Assembly (NCBI GenBank): GCA_016861345.1
Contig: BOLD01000007.1
Location: 62,001 to 126,000, forward strand
Direction: 5' to 3'
Length of the DNA stretch: 64,000 bases
Origin: Oligoflexia bacterium
GTDB lineage: Bacteria > Bdellovibrionota > Bdellovibrionia > Bdellovibrionales > Bdellovibrionaceae
This document shows, piece by piece, positions 25,939 through 35,473 of this stretch. Numbering within the stretch: position 1 is the stretch's first letter; each line of letters starts with the position of its first letter. The notes beneath the pieces are model-generated. The model saw only the letters and a program-made list of their open reading frames with translations. It was not told where the DNA came from and made no database searches. The position numbers and the translations under genes are program-made.

Positions 25939-26816
25939 GAGTTGTTTTTGTCGTTGGGACAACGGCTTCGGGTAAATCCGATTATGCCTTAATTGAAGCT
26001 CAGAAAAATCATGGCGCTATTGTGAACTGTGACAGTATTCAGGTTTATCAGGGATTAGATATTGGTTCAGCGAAGCCCACACGTGAAGAAATGGCCAGGG
26101 TGCCCCATTATCTTTATAGTTTTGCCCCAAAGGGGTCAAAGCTCACTGCAGGTTTGTACTCGCGAGAATTTTTCAACACATTGGAAGAAATAAAAACCAA
26201 ATATCCAGTTGTTTATGTGGTGGGGGGTAGTGGTTTTTATTTTCAAGCCATTGAAAAAGGAATGTTCCCCGCTCCTCCAGTGAGTGAAGAGATTAAGCAG
26301 CAGATTTTAAATGAAATGAAAACTCCTGAAGGAGCGGCAAGGCTTTATGAAGAGTTTCGCACCAAAGACCCTAAAGCAGCCGAGAGAATTTTCCCCAACG
26401 ATCATTATCGATTGGGCAGAGCTCTGGAACTGATGAGAACCCTGGGGCGCACACTGACAGAAATTCAAGAGGACTTTGAAAAACAAAAAAAAGATTTTCC
26501 CTATCCACTGACAAAGATTGGAATTCGAGTTTCAAAACCAGAACTACTTCGCCGAGTTCAAATCCGGACTGAGAAAATGCTCAAAGCGGGATTGGTCAAA
26601 GAGGTTCAGGGTCTCATCAATGATGGATATCGTGAATGGTCAGCCCTTCAAAGTGTGGGTTACAAAGAATGTTTGGATTATCTTGAGGGGCGGGGAGCGA
26701 AGGATTTAAAAGAGCTTGAGGCACTCATCGTTCAAAACACCATGCAGTTGGCAAAAAAACAGCGCACCTGGTTTCAGCGCGACAAAGAGATTCAGTGGAT
26801 TGAGGTGGTCGCTTAA
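25935..26816 (+). CDS. miaA: tRNA dimethylallyltransferase
   Basis: MiaA prenylates adenosine 37 of tRNAs that read codons starting with U, including tRNA-Leu(CAA) in this window. The 293-aa product has the P-loop GTTASGKS (8-15), the substrate motif NCDSIQVYQGLDIGSAKPT, HYLYSF, and VGGSGFYFQAI. The C-terminal QSVGYKECLDYLEG and KKQRTWFQRD are also diagnostic. It starts with GTG overlapping the mutL stop. The mutL-miaA pairing is common. Confidence 0.96.
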   Translation: MRVVFVVGTTASGKSDYALIEAQKNHGAIVNCDSIQVYQGLDIGSAKPTREEMARVPHYLYSFAPKGSKLTAGLYSREFFNTLEEIKTKYPVVYVVGGSGFYFQAIEKGMFPAPPVSEEIKQQILNEMKTPEGAARLYEEFRTKDPKAAERIFPNDHYRLGRALELMRTLGRTLTEIQEDFEKQKKDFPYPLTKIGIRVSKPELLRRVQIRTEKMLKAGLVKEVQGLINDGYREWSALQSVGYKECLDYLEGRGAKDLKELEALIVQNTMQLAKKQRTWFQRDKEIQWIEVVA

Positions 26817-26825
26817 TGTCAAATT

Positions 26826-27692
26826 CTAATCGCGAATTCCATTCAGGGCGCGCAATAATGATTCAGAATCAATTTCTCGTGAAATAGAAATGGTTCCTAT
26901 AAATTTTCCGTGGGCATCGTGCAGGGCAGAGGATGCAATATCAACTCTGATTTTTTCACCAGATTTTTTGAGCATTGAGCTATAGGTTTGTTTGTGGATG
27001 CCATCTTCTTTAATTTTATTGAGAGCATCTATTGCCTGAGGAAGGACTGTTCGTGGGTATAAATCTTGAATACTTTTTCCGATCAGTTCGTCGTCATTAT
27101 AGCCTAGGACGTGATGGATTTTTTTATTCGCCATGATGATCTTTCCATCTTTATCTAATGAGTGAATCATGTTTGGCGAATCTTGAATAAAATTTTGATA
27201 GACGCTAATGGCATCTTCTAAGGCTTGTACTTTTTTGGTGAGCTTTTTAGCGAGATCTTTTGTTTTCTCAAGGTCTCGGTGAATCTCATAAGTTTTGGTT
27301 TCCTCACCATGCAGACTAAATAATAAATCTTTTGGAGAAATAATACCTGTGAGTTTTCCTGAGACACTGGTGACAAGAACTCTTCGTGTTGGAGATTTTA
27401 AAAGGGCTTTGACGACTTCATCAAGACTAGAATCTTCATAAACGGAAGGGGCTTCTTCTAAAAGATCGCGGTGATTAATGACTTTATCGTGTTTATCACT
27501 GTCTAAGTAATTGCGAAGGGCGGCTTTTAAAAGACCGAATTCGGAAAACAAACCTAAGACTTCGCCGATTGGTGTGACCACGGGAGCGTAGTGGATTCCA
27601 GATTCAAGAAAGAATTTAACTGTATCTCGAAGTTCTTCGCCGGAACCAATTGATCTCAGATTCGTCGTCATGATGTCGCGAGCTATCTTCAT
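26826..27692 (-). CDS. CBS-pair and PAS domain protein
   Basis: 288-aa cytoplasmic sensory protein. Two CBS domains span about 1-130 (ARDIMTTNLRSIGSGEELRD and EDSSLDEVVKALLKSPTRRV), a typical adenosine-nucleotide-binding pair. A charged coiled segment (about 135-165) leads to a PAS domain (165-285; NMIHSLDKDGKIIMANKKIH, LGYNDDELIGKSIQDLYP). No kinase, cyclase, phosphodiesterase or DNA-binding output domain follows. It would therefore signal by protein contact. It is convergent with miaA and divergent from yicC. Confidence 0.8.
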   Translation of the reverse strand: MKIARDIMTTNLRSIGSGEELRDTVKFFLESGIHYAPVVTPIGEVLGLFSEFGLLKAALRNYLDSDKHDKVINHRDLLEEAPSVYEDSSLDEVVKALLKSPTRRVLVTSVSGKLTGIISPKDLLFSLHGEETKTYEIHRDLEKTKDLAKKLTKKVQALEDAISVYQNFIQDSPNMIHSLDKDGKIIMANKKIHHVLGYNDDELIGKSIQDLYPRTVLPQAIDALNKIKEDGIHKQTYSSMLKKSGEKIRVDIASSALHDAHGKFIGTISISREIDSESLLRALNGIRD

Positions 27693-27873
27693 AGATTTAG
27701 TCTATATGTGGGGAGAGCAAAATGAAATAGATAATTTTTTAAGCAGATGATGGGGTTGTGAATTTGAATCCATGGGCGAAAGTCCGGTGGATGTTAAGTT
27801 TATTTTAAGAACGGATATGGACCTGGTCCTAACACGCATTGACTGAGGCTTCAGTGAAAAACACAATGAAATA
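27693..27873. promoter_or_regulatory. Divergent intergenic region with GNRA-capped hairpin upstream of yicC
   Basis: This 181-base gap separates the CBS-PAS gene from yicC. At 27769-27791, TCCA-T-GGGC, loop GAAA, GTCC-GG-TGGA folds into two 4-bp helices split by an internal loop and capped by a GNRA tetraloop. At 27819-27829 there is GGACC-T-GGTCC. I can see no protein gene here. The promoters for the two divergent genes must lie in it but I cannot place them with confidence. Confidence 0.35.
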
Positions 27874-28752
27874 ATGAAAAGTATGACAGGTTATGGCCTT
27901 GGTAAGGTCGTCTCATCTCACGCCCAAATTGAAGTCAGTCTTCGTGCTGTTAATGGTCGATTTCTGGAAACTCGAATGCATCTTCCAAGAGAATTTTATG
28001 TATTTGAGGGTGAAATTAAAAAAATGATCGAGAAGTATTTTGAGCGAGGAACGATTGATATTTTTGTTAGTCGTAAAGTCAAAGCCCTTGAGACATCACA
28101 ATCCATTCATGTGAATAAATCTTTGGCAAAAAAGTACCTGCACGCCTACAAAGAGTTAGCGAAGGAATTAAAGTTAAAAACTCAATTTCATTTAGAAGTC
28201 TTTGCCCGATTGCCGGATGTGATAAAAGTTGAAGATTCTTCTGATGTTGCTGGGTCAGAGAAGAAGGCCCTAATGCAGGCAGTGAAGAAGGCCTGTGACT
28301 CTTGCGAGGGAGAAAGAAAGCGAGAAGGGAAAAGTTTAAAGACAGATCTTGAGAAGGTATTGCATAGTCTTGAGGCAGAAATTGAGCAGGTTCAAAGCGT
28401 TCGAGAAGAGGCTAATAAGAATCTGCTCGAGCGATTTGAACAGAAGATCAAGTCGCGAATGGTTGGTGTAGAGTTTGACTCTGCACGGATTTCTCAAGAG
28501 GTTGTCATTCAGCTTGAAAAGTCGGACATTAATGAAGAGTTGACGCGGCTCAAGGAGCATCTGAAGAACTATCATGACTTGCTCAATACTCAAGGGCCGA
28601 TTGGAAAAAAGCTCGATTTTTATACACAAGAATTGCTGCGTGAGGTGAATACGATTGGCTCGAAATCGAGTCTTTCCAAACTGACTCAAATCGTGGTACA
28701 GGCTAAAACACTGATTGAAAGATTAAGGGAGCAAGTTCAGAACGTCGAATGA
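27874..28752 (+). CDS. YicC family endoribonuclease-like protein
   Basis: 292-aa YicC/YloC family protein. E. coli YicC was reported as an endoribonuclease involved in small-RNA turnover. The N-terminal MKSMTGYGLGKV and SLRAVNGRFLETRMHLPREF are hallmark family motifs. The C-terminal DUF1732 block includes LTRLKEHLKNYHDLLN and GKKLDFYTQELLREVNTIGSK. Both ends are intact. It overlaps gmk by 4 bases (ATGA), the common yicC-gmk arrangement. Confidence 0.93.
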   Translation: MKSMTGYGLGKVVSSHAQIEVSLRAVNGRFLETRMHLPREFYVFEGEIKKMIEKYFERGTIDIFVSRKVKALETSQSIHVNKSLAKKYLHAYKELAKELKLKTQFHLEVFARLPDVIKVEDSSDVAGSEKKALMQAVKKACDSCEGERKREGKSLKTDLEKVLHSLEAEIEQVQSVREEANKNLLERFEQKIKSRMVGVEFDSARISQEVVIQLEKSDINEELTRLKEHLKNYHDLLNTQGPIGKKLDFYTQELLREVNTIGSKSSLSKLTQIVVQAKTLIERLREQVQNVE

Positions 28753-29324
28753 AGACACAGGCGAGAACTCAGATGATTATCGTGGCGGCACCCTCTGGAG
28801 CTGGTAAAAGCAGCTTCGTTGAGCGCATTTGTCGCGAAGATGCTCGCTTGGTTGATATTATCACTTACACGACCCGAAGCATGCGTCGGGGAGAATCTCA
28901 GGGAAATCCCTATCACTACGTTTCTCGGGATGAGTTTGAAAAATTAGTTTCAGAAGATTTCTTTGTCGAATGGGCAAAAGTTCATACGAATATGTACGGC
29001 ACTCCATGGAATCAGATCAAAGATGCTTGGAAGATTGGTAAAACAGCGATTATGGATGTGGATGTTCAGGGGGCGGATACTTTTAAAAAGAAGTTTCCCG
29101 AGTCTAAATCGATCTTTATTATTCCACCCAGCATTGACGAACTGCGTCGAAGAGTTATTAAGAGGGATGGAAAAGTGCCTGAGGACCTCGAAATTCGAAT
29201 GAAGAACGCTGAAAAAGAGATGGCTCGGTCTCAGGACTTTGATTATCGGATCGTGAACGACGAATTTGAGTCTTCTTACGCTCAATTTAAGAAAATCGTT
29301 GATGATCTTCTGAATGACAGGTAA
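28749..29324 (+). CDS. gmk: Guanylate kinase
   Basis: 191-aa enzyme converting GMP and ATP to GDP and ADP. It has P-loop APSGAGKSS near residues 13-21 and the GMP-binding segment [44 protein letters not shown] and IFIIPPS are further family signatures. It lies between yicC and rpoZ; guanylate metabolism adjoining the rel gene fits a (p)ppGpp-linked cluster. Confidence 0.97.
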   Translation: MKTQARTQMIIVAAPSGAGKSSFVERICREDARLVDIITYTTRSMRRGESQGNPYHYVSRDEFEKLVSEDFFVEWAKVHTNMYGTPWNQIKDAWKIGKTAIMDVDVQGADTFKKKFPESKSIFIIPPSIDELRRRVIKRDGKVPEDLEIRMKNAEKEMARSQDFDYRIVNDEFESSYAQFKKIVDDLLNDR

Positions 29325-29350
29325 ATACTGAAATCTTCGGAGGAATTACT

Positions 29351-29602
29351 ATGGCTCGTGTCACGGTTGAAGACTGTTTAGATAAGGTTCCAAATCGATT
29401 TGCTCTTGTTCTTTTAGTCGCAAAAAGAGCAAAACAGCTTCTGAAAGGATCTGAGCTGACAGTTGCAACTAAGGGGAACAAGTACATCGTAGGAGCCCTT
29501 CGCGAAGTTGCCATGGGCAATGTTATTTTTGACCACGACCTTTCTCGTGGAACCACTGAAGAACAGATTCAGCGGGATCTGAATAAAGACGAAAAGCCTT
29601 AA
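29351..29602 (+). CDS. rpoZ: RNA polymerase omega subunit
   Basis: 83-aa omega subunit. The family opening is [20 protein letters not shown], followed by [12 protein letters not shown] and the later [12 protein letters not shown] segment. The start is an ATG with GGAGGAATT just upstream. Omega stabilises beta-prime and forms part of a ppGpp-binding site in proteobacteria, consistent with its place between gmk and rel. Confidence 0.96.
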   Translation: MARVTVEDCLDKVPNRFALVLLVAKRAKQLLKGSELTVATKGNKYIVGALREVAMGNVIFDHDLSRGTTEEQIQRDLNKDEKP

Positions 29603-29670
29603 GTCCTAATCAGCGATAAAATCATCTCAAGACAAAGACAGGATAGCTCGAGTTTGGTTAGAATTGACCT

Positions 29671-31896
29671 ATGTCTGAATTTGCAGCAGGCGATAGGTTA
29701 TCAGTAAAACCCATCAAACATCTTGATGAATTGAAAGAAAGAATTCTTTCTTATTATCCCAATGCGGATCTAAAAATTATTGAAAAGGCCTATTCTTTTT
29801 CTGAAAAAGCCCACACAGGACAAATTCGTCGAAGTGGGGAGCCCTATATTGCCCATCCCTTAAATGTGGCCGGCATTCTTGCCGATCTTCATCTTGACTT
29901 GGATTCAATTGCAACTGGAATTTTACATGATACTGTCGAGGACACCCATGCAACAGTTGAAGATATTCGTCGTGAGTTTGGCGAGACCATTGCTCATCTT
30001 GTTGATGGAGTAACGAAAATTTCAAAGATGAATTTTAAAACCTCGAGCGAGCGTCAGGGTGAAAATATTCGAAAAATGATCGTGGCCATGGGTAAAGATG
30101 TTCGCGTGATTCTGGTGAAGCTAGCAGACAGGCTTCACAATATGCGCACTCTTCATCATATGCCCTACGAAAAACAATCGCGAATCGCGCTAGAGACACT
30201 TGAGATCTATTGCCCACTTGCTAGCCGTATGGGTATCAGTTCACTTAAAATTGAATTAGAAGATCTGAGCTTTCGTTTTTACCGACCGGATATGTATTAC
30301 CAGCTGGTTCAAAAAGTTCAGAAAACTGAAAAAGAGAGATCTCAATACATCGACGATGTGAAAAGAATGATCACGAAAGAATTGGAACAAGCCAGTTTTA
30401 AATCTTTTGAAATTCAGGGGCGATCCAAGCACTTGTGGTCCATCTATCGAAAAATGAGTGGAAGAAATATCGATTACGAGCAAGTTTTTGATATCCTGGC
30501 TTTTCGTGTGATTGTGGACACTGTTTCTCAGTGTTACGAAGTTTTAGGTCACATTCACTCGTTGTGGAAACCCATTCCGGGACGTTTTAAAGATTTTATC
30601 GCCATGCCAAAGGCAAATAACTATCAGTCACTGCACACGACCGTGATTGGACCTGGCGGAGAACACATCGAGATCCAAATTCGCACGACGGAAATGCATT
30701 TGATCGCAGAACGAGGTATCGCGGCTCACTGGAAATATAAAGAACGAGGCAAAATCGACGAAGAGACATCTCAACAGTTTGATTGGTTAAAAGACCTTGT
30801 GACCATGCACCAACAAACACGAAATTCTGATGAGTTTTTAGATACTGTGAAAACTGATCTTTTCGAAACAGATATTTATGTTTTCACACCCAAGGGGGAT
30901 GTGAAAGAGTTTCCCGAAGGGGCGACTCCACTTGATTTTGCTTATTCAGTTCATACCGATGTGGGGAATAAATGCGTTGGTGCAAGAATTAACGGGAAAA
31001 TGGTTCCCTTAAAATACCAACTTCAAAACGGAGACACAGTTGAAATTGTGACATCAAATACTCAGCAGCCATCAAAAGATTGGTTGAAGATGTGTGTCAC
31101 CACCAGAGCAAAATCTAAGATCCGGGTTTTTGTCAAAGAGGAACAGAGAAAACGTTCATTGCTTCTCGGAAAAGAATTGGCGGAGAGAGAGTTTCGAAAA
31201 TACGGCGCTTCATCAGCGAAATATCTCAAAGGTGAATTGCTTACTAAACTTATGAAAGATTTTGGTATTCATGATGAAGAAGAAGTTCTTGTTCGAGTGG
31301 GGTATGGAAAGCTTGAGCCCCGTCTTCTCGTTGAGAAATTAGCTCCTGAACTTTTACAGGCTCCGCAGAAAGTTGAAGAGAAAAAAGAAGACGGATTTAT
31401 TCAAAAAGTATTTAAATCAGCCGCCCAAAAAATTCGTAAATCCGGTTCTCTTGTTTCTGTCAGCGGTATGGATGATGTGCTTGTCTATTATGCCAAATGT
31501 TGTAATCCCATTCCGGGAGATTCAATCGTGGGATTTATCACTCGAGGTCGAGGTATAACAGTGCACCGCTCAGATTGTCGTAAGGCATTCGAATTTGACC
31601 AACTTCGAAAAGTGGATGTTGAGTGGAATGCAAATTCGACTCAAGAAGGCAACGGGCGCACAGTGCGAATTCAAGTGGTGTCACAAGATATGCCTGGACT
31701 ATTAAAAAATATGTCCGAGGCCTTTGCTGTGCAAATGATTAATATTGAAAACGCACAGATTCGCGTGACAAGAGATAAGAAAGCCATTTCAACATTTGAT
31801 GTCACAGTTAAGAATACATCTCAATTGAACCAAGTTATTTTGGAGCTTCAAAAAGTTAAAGGGGTGATCGGAGTCACTCGTGTTGGCCCTCAGTAG
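29671..31896 (+). CDS. Bifunctional (p)ppGpp synthetase/hydrolase, RelA/SpoT family
   Basis: 741-aa stringent-response enzyme. The N-terminal hydrolase domain has intact HD residues (HPLNVAGILADL, GILHDTVEDT, about 60-95). The synthetase domain (about 235-345) has FDILAFRVIVDTVSQCYEVL and RFKD in PGRFKDFIAMPKANNYQSLH; the R-x-K-D form is associated with bifunctional Rel/SpoT enzymes rather than RelA. A TGS domain (about 395-455, DVKEFPEGATPLDFAYSVHT), a Cys-containing linker (YAKCCNPIPGD) and a C-terminal ACT domain complete it. Both activities look intact. It is last in yicC-gmk-rpoZ-rel. Confidence 0.96.
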   Translation: MSEFAAGDRLSVKPIKHLDELKERILSYYPNADLKIIEKAYSFSEKAHTGQIRRSGEPYIAHPLNVAGILADLHLDLDSIATGILHDTVEDTHATVEDIRREFGETIAHLVDGVTKISKMNFKTSSERQGENIRKMIVAMGKDVRVILVKLADRLHNMRTLHHMPYEKQSRIALETLEIYCPLASRMGISSLKIELEDLSFRFYRPDMYYQLVQKVQKTEKERSQYIDDVKRMITKELEQASFKSFEIQGRSKHLWSIYRKMSGRNIDYEQVFDILAFRVIVDTVSQCYEVLGHIHSLWKPIPGRFKDFIAMPKANNYQSLHTTVIGPGGEHIEIQIRTTEMHLIAERGIAAHWKYKERGKIDEETSQQFDWLKDLVTMHQQTRNSDEFLDTVKTDLFETDIYVFTPKGDVKEFPEGATPLDFAYSVHTDVGNKCVGARINGKMVPLKYQLQNGDTVEIVTSNTQQPSKDWLKMCVTTRAKSKIRVFVKEEQRKRSLLLGKELAEREFRKYGASSAKYLKGELLTKLMKDFGIHDEEEVLVRVGYGKLEPRLLVEKLAPELLQAPQKVEEKKEDGFIQKVFKSAAQKIRKSGSLVSVSGMDDVLVYYAKCCNPIPGDSIVGFITRGRGITVHRSDCRKAFEFDQLRKVDVEWNANSTQEGNGRTVRIQVVSQDMPGLLKNMSEAFAVQMINIENAQIRVTRDKKAISTFDVTVKNTSQLNQVILELQKVKGVIGVTRVGPQ

Positions 31897-32872
31897 GTTG
31901 GTTATCATCAGTTTATTGGCGAGTTCGGCTCACGCAAAAAAATGGGAAGATCCAGCTCGTGGAACTTTGATAACCAAATTTGGTTTTGATACCACGACAC
32001 TTGAGATGAATATACAAGACAAACAAGATTCAACAGTAAAAAAACTGAATTTGAAACCCAATGCGCCTAATAAAACTTTTATTTCCCTGGGATACGGAAT
32101 TTTTTCTTTATCGGCAGGAACAGCAAATCCAACAAAGCCTGAATCGGATTATCTTTATGGAACATCAAAAGCTACGGATTTTCAATTTCGATTTCACTTT
32201 GAAAGATGGAGTGCCGAATTTTTCTATCAAGACTATATCGGATATTACCTTGTGAATACTGGGGATATTATTCCAGGTTTTAACTCGGGGGCCCAGCAGA
32301 GGATTTTATACCCAGAGCTAAAAACAGGTCATCATGGGGCTTCTTTTACATACAATTTAAATAGTGATCATTTTTCCATTTCGGGAGCTTTTGATCAAAC
32401 AGCGAGACAGAAGGAAAGTGGGGGCGCTTGGTTGCTCAATGCCTCGGCCAATAATCATATGTTCAAAAATCCAACCAGTCTGGTGCCTTCCCAGATTGTG
32501 GGAACCTACGGACAATTTGAAAATATCCGCGCGGGAACAGTGGTGACAGCCTCTGTCGGAGGCGGTGGAGGATACACTGTTGTCTATGATGGATTCTTTT
32601 TAGGCGGCATTATTATGATGAATGTGGGAACTCAATGGCAGAAGCTAACAAAAACGGATGAGTCCATAGAGACTTATAATCAGTCTGGGGTGAATAGTCA
32701 TGTTAAAATAGGGTTGGGTTATAATGGAAAAAATGGAATCACAGCCTTCACTCTCAACGGAGATACAACCAACATCCGCATTAAAAATGCTGAGATGAAT
32801 ATGAATACCTTACAGTTCACTTTGAATCTGGGATGGCGGTGGGAGGGTATGAATATCCGTCTTTTAGATTAG
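31880..32872 (+). CDS. Exported beta-strand-rich protein, probably outer membrane
   Basis: 330-aa protein overlapping the rel stop by 17 bases. The GTG at 31880 has GGAG 6 bases upstream and gives the signal peptide LALSRLVIISLLASSAHA. The mature part is rich in alternating polar/hydrophobic strands (FQFRFHFERWSAEFFYQDYI, GTVVTASVGGGGGYTVV, LQFTLNLGWRWEGMNIRLLD), consistent with a barrel. It does not end in Phe, so barrel assignment is tentative. It is convergent with the aminotransferase gene, sharing 4 bases. Confidence 0.55.
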   Translation: MLALSRLVIISLLASSAHAKKWEDPARGTLITKFGFDTTTLEMNIQDKQDSTVKKLNLKPNAPNKTFISLGYGIFSLSAGTANPTKPESDYLYGTSKATDFQFRFHFERWSAEFFYQDYIGYYLVNTGDIIPGFNSGAQQRILYPELKTGHHGASFTYNLNSDHFSISGAFDQTARQKESGGAWLLNASANNHMFKNPTSLVPSQIVGTYGQFENIRAGTVVTASVGGGGGYTVVYDGFFLGGIIMMNVGTQWQKLTKTDESIETYNQSGVNSHVKIGLGYNGKNGITAFTLNGDTTNIRIKNAEMNMNTLQFTLNLGWRWEGMNIRLLD

Positions 32873-34044
32873 CGAAAAAATTGTTTCAACCGGGACACAG
32901 CCCCTGTGATTTCCTCTTTAGTGTTGTAGATATGGGGCGCTAGTCTGAGATGTAATTTTTCTTCAAGAATAACGATGGCGACCTGAACTTGGGTTTCATT
33001 TAAAATTTTCAACATCAGCTCATGGTAAGGACGATTTTGCAATTTCAGGGGGATTTCAAAAGTGTAAAGGGGACCATGCAAGCGAAGATCATTTGCTCCG
33101 AAGCGAGAAAAATCAGCACGATTCATTTCTGAAACCAAATGATGTCCTAGGGTTTTTAATCGCCCTAAAATATTTTCAGTTTTTTGAGACTCCCAAAAGT
33201 TTAAGGTCTCTTCAAGTGCATAAAAGGGTGAAAAATTCTGACATCCCAGCATAAACATCTTCTGAGCAAACCGAGACCCTTCAGCGAGTTCATTAAAGGG
33301 TGGGTAGGATTCAAAGGTGGTCCATCCGGCCTGAAGAGGTTTTAAATCATTGTTTCGTAAAGGATTCACCCACCCAAAGGCTGTCCCCTTGGGGCCCATC
33401 CACCACTTGTGCAAGTTGCCTGCAAAATAGTCCACATCTGAAAACTGGCGAAAATCTAAAGGAAAGGCACCTGGTGTGTGGGCTCCGTCAATGATGGTGG
33501 TGATGCCGCGTTTTCTGGCCTCTTTACAGATTTCAAAAATAGGGAGGATTAATCCGTGCCCGGTATAGATGTGGCTCAGAACCAGCATTTTGGTTTCAGG
33601 TCGAAAGGCAGAGACAATGAGATCAATCAAACTTTTTTCTGTCAGATTTTGGAATTCAATTTTTTTGGGAAACTCGACTGTGCGAAGTTTGAGCCCATCT
33701 GTTTGAACTCGATATTGACAGATGTTAAAGATCGCTCCGTATTCTTGATTGGTGGTGAGAATCTCAGATCCAGGGGGCAGGGGAGCGCCCAAAATAAATT
33801 CGTTCAGTGGTTGAGTGACATTGGAGCGAAAGAAAAATTGTTTGGGATCAGCTTGAAAGTGAGAAGCCACTTTCTTTTGAACCTCCCACAGATCCAACCA
33901 TGATCGAAAAAGGTGGGCTGTTGGATTGTTCTCATACTCCTCTTCAAATTTTTGAACGGCTTTGATGGTTTGAAGAGGAGTGAGGGAGAGAGAGCCTGAA
34001 TTAAGATAGATAATGTTTTTCTGCGACGTGAAGAGTTGCTTCAT
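32869..34044 (-). CDS. Class V aminotransferase-fold PLP enzyme
   Basis: 391-aa PLP-dependent enzyme of the isopenicillin-N epimerase-like/cysteine-desulfurase fold. The PLP-phosphate and ring contacts are seen as IIDGAHTPGAFPLD (Asp186, His189). The Schiff-base lysine is Lys213 in FAGNLHKWWMGPKG. The N-terminal LNSGSLSLTP and FRSNVTQPLNEF resemble isopenicillin-N epimerase relatives, whose substrates are mostly unknown. No cysteine-persulfide loop is obvious, so desulfurase activity is unlikely. It starts with an ATG overlapping the upstream gene's stop (TAATG). Confidence 0.85.
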   Translation of the reverse strand: MKQLFTSQKNIIYLNSGSLSLTPLQTIKAVQKFEEEYENNPTAHLFRSWLDLWEVQKKVASHFQADPKQFFFRSNVTQPLNEFILGAPLPPGSEILTTNQEYGAIFNICQYRVQTDGLKLRTVEFPKKIEFQNLTEKSLIDLIVSAFRPETKMLVLSHIYTGHGLILPIFEICKEARKRGITTIIDGAHTPGAFPLDFRQFSDVDYFAGNLHKWWMGPKGTAFGWVNPLRNNDLKPLQAGWTTFESYPPFNELAEGSRFAQKMFMLGCQNFSPFYALEETLNFWESQKTENILGRLKTLGHHLVSEMNRADFSRFGANDLRLHGPLYTFEIPLKLQNRPYHELMLKILNETQVQVAIVILEEKLHLRLAPHIYNTKEEITGAVSRLKQFFR

Positions 34045-34484
34045 TACTCAGAAACGTAAACGGGAATTTCGATTTTCGCTAGTTTGCCATTCAGTGTGAA
34101 CTGAACTCGAACGAGCCACTCACCAGCCATGATGAAATGAGCTTCTTCGATTTGATATGTGTTTTGAGAAATTTCAGTCATTTTCACTGGAGCTGAACCG
34201 TGTCCATGACCATTTCCCATATCCATCCAAAGATCAACTTTTACATCAGTCCCGTTGAGTTCGGCACCTAAGACTTTAACAACAAATTTTCCTGGAGTAT
34301 TTGAGTTGATGTGCGATTGAAACCAAATAAATGAACAAACACTTGTTTCGTCAGATAAACAGTACTGCTTTGTTTTGTCTCCGGGCTGAGGAGTAGTGCC
34401 CTTATCCACCTCGCCACCATGGCAGGCCAAAGCGATTGATCCAGAAAGAATACTGGTGATGACGATTGAGAAAAATTTTGTCAT
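34044..34484 (-). CDS. Exported YtkA/FixH-like small protein
   Basis: 146-aa secreted protein with signal peptide (MTKFFSIVITSILSGSIALA, cleavage before CHGGE). The start of the mature chain could be a lipid-modified or free Cys (LACHGG). The body resembles YtkA/FixH-type immunoglobulin-like domains: DVKVDLWMDMGNGHGHGSAP with a His-Gly repeat that could bind metal, and YQIEEAHFIMAGEWLVRVQF. In other bacteria such domains occur with copper or oxidase assembly genes; here the neighbour is a PLP enzyme. Confidence 0.55.
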   Translation of the reverse strand: MTKFFSIVITSILSGSIALACHGGEVDKGTTPQPGDKTKQYCLSDETSVCSFIWFQSHINSNTPGKFVVKVLGAELNGTDVKVDLWMDMGNGHGHGSAPVKMTEISQNTYQIEEAHFIMAGEWLVRVQFTLNGKLAKIEIPVYVSE

Positions 34485-34567
34485 AAGAACTCCTTTGATG
34501 ATGTCTGGATCGTTTAACCAACATCAGAGCGGTTGGCAATGATGGGCTTCAGTCTGATTGTTGTGCG

Positions 34568-35473
34568 TTAAAACGAGGTTCCATAGCCTGAAATTAGAGC
34601 AATTTGGCTTGCAGAAATTCCACCCCCAGAAGGGTACATTCCATATTGAAGAAGAACAGGGATGTAAGACGTTTTGGACAGGCCAAAATCCATTCCGACA
34701 GAGAAGAGATAGACGTTATTAGTTTTTCCAGAGGTATCAAAATTGGCGATATTTGACGATGCAGAAGAGGTCAGCAGGAAAGAGTATCCGCCTGAGAGCC
34801 AAAGTTTTTTAAGACCCTGTTTCCAAAATGTCCAAAGGGCGTGACCCTCAAAAGCCAGATAAGAAAGTTTCACAGAGCAGGTTGAATCTCCGCCACAGAC
34901 TGCGGTTGCTGTTGTAGTCGTTGAGGCATTAAACCCATCAAGGCCTGCTAAAAATCTCAAAGACAGGCTGGGGCTGATGACATAGTCATAAAAACCTTTT
35001 GCTGAAAAAGCGGTTCCTGTCATGGCAAGGCTGGCGCTGACTCCAGATTTTGTTCCCGTCATTGACATGGTGTTTGTGGCGTAGCCGACAAGAACTCCGA
35101 TGGGAACGGATTTCTTTTTGATGGTGACAACATCTGTGTCGGCAAATTCATCTTCAGATTCTGTATTTTTGGGAGGGCGTTTTTTGCTGCCTCGGCGAAG
35201 ACTATCTTCAAGCGGTGTGAGCGTCATGCCGGCAGAGGCTGTTCCTTTAATGATGACTCCGATGGCTTTTGAGCCCTTGACCTGAATGATGCGAACTTGG
35301 CCCATTTTAGCGCCCTCGTCAGAGAGAACGTAGAATTCGGTATCTTCTTGGGCTGGAGTGCCGTCAAGGCTGATCAAGGCCTTTCCGTTTTTCACTTTGC
35401 TGATGGTGGCTGCTTGAGAGATGGACCAGAGGGTGAGAACAAAAATGAAAATAATATTACCGATGATCTTCAA
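34568..35473 (-). CDS. Exported barrel-like protein with N-terminal small beta domain
   Basis: 301-aa protein. The open frame extends to 35608, but TTG at 35473 has CGAGG 7 bases upstream and gives a good signal peptide (KIIGNIIFIFVLTLWSISQA). This start overlaps the upstream lipoprotein gene by 17 bases. Residues about 22-95 form a small strand-rich domain (ISKVKNGKALISLDG, GQVRIIQVKGSKAIGVI) like a KOW/SH3-type barrel. A basic/acidic linker follows, then alternating strands ending in Phe (ALISGYGTSF), suggesting an outer-membrane barrel. Function unknown. Confidence 0.6.
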   Translation of the reverse strand: MKIIGNIIFIFVLTLWSISQAATISKVKNGKALISLDGTPAQEDTEFYVLSDEGAKMGQVRIIQVKGSKAIGVIIKGTASAGMTLTPLEDSLRRGSKKRPPKNTESEDEFADTDVVTIKKKSVPIGVLVGYATNTMSMTGTKSGVSASLAMTGTAFSAKGFYDYVISPSLSLRFLAGLDGFNASTTTTATAVCGGDSTCSVKLSYLAFEGHALWTFWKQGLKKLWLSGGYSFLLTSSASSNIANFDTSGKTNNVYLFSVGMDFGLSKTSYIPVLLQYGMYPSGGGISASQIALISGYGTSF

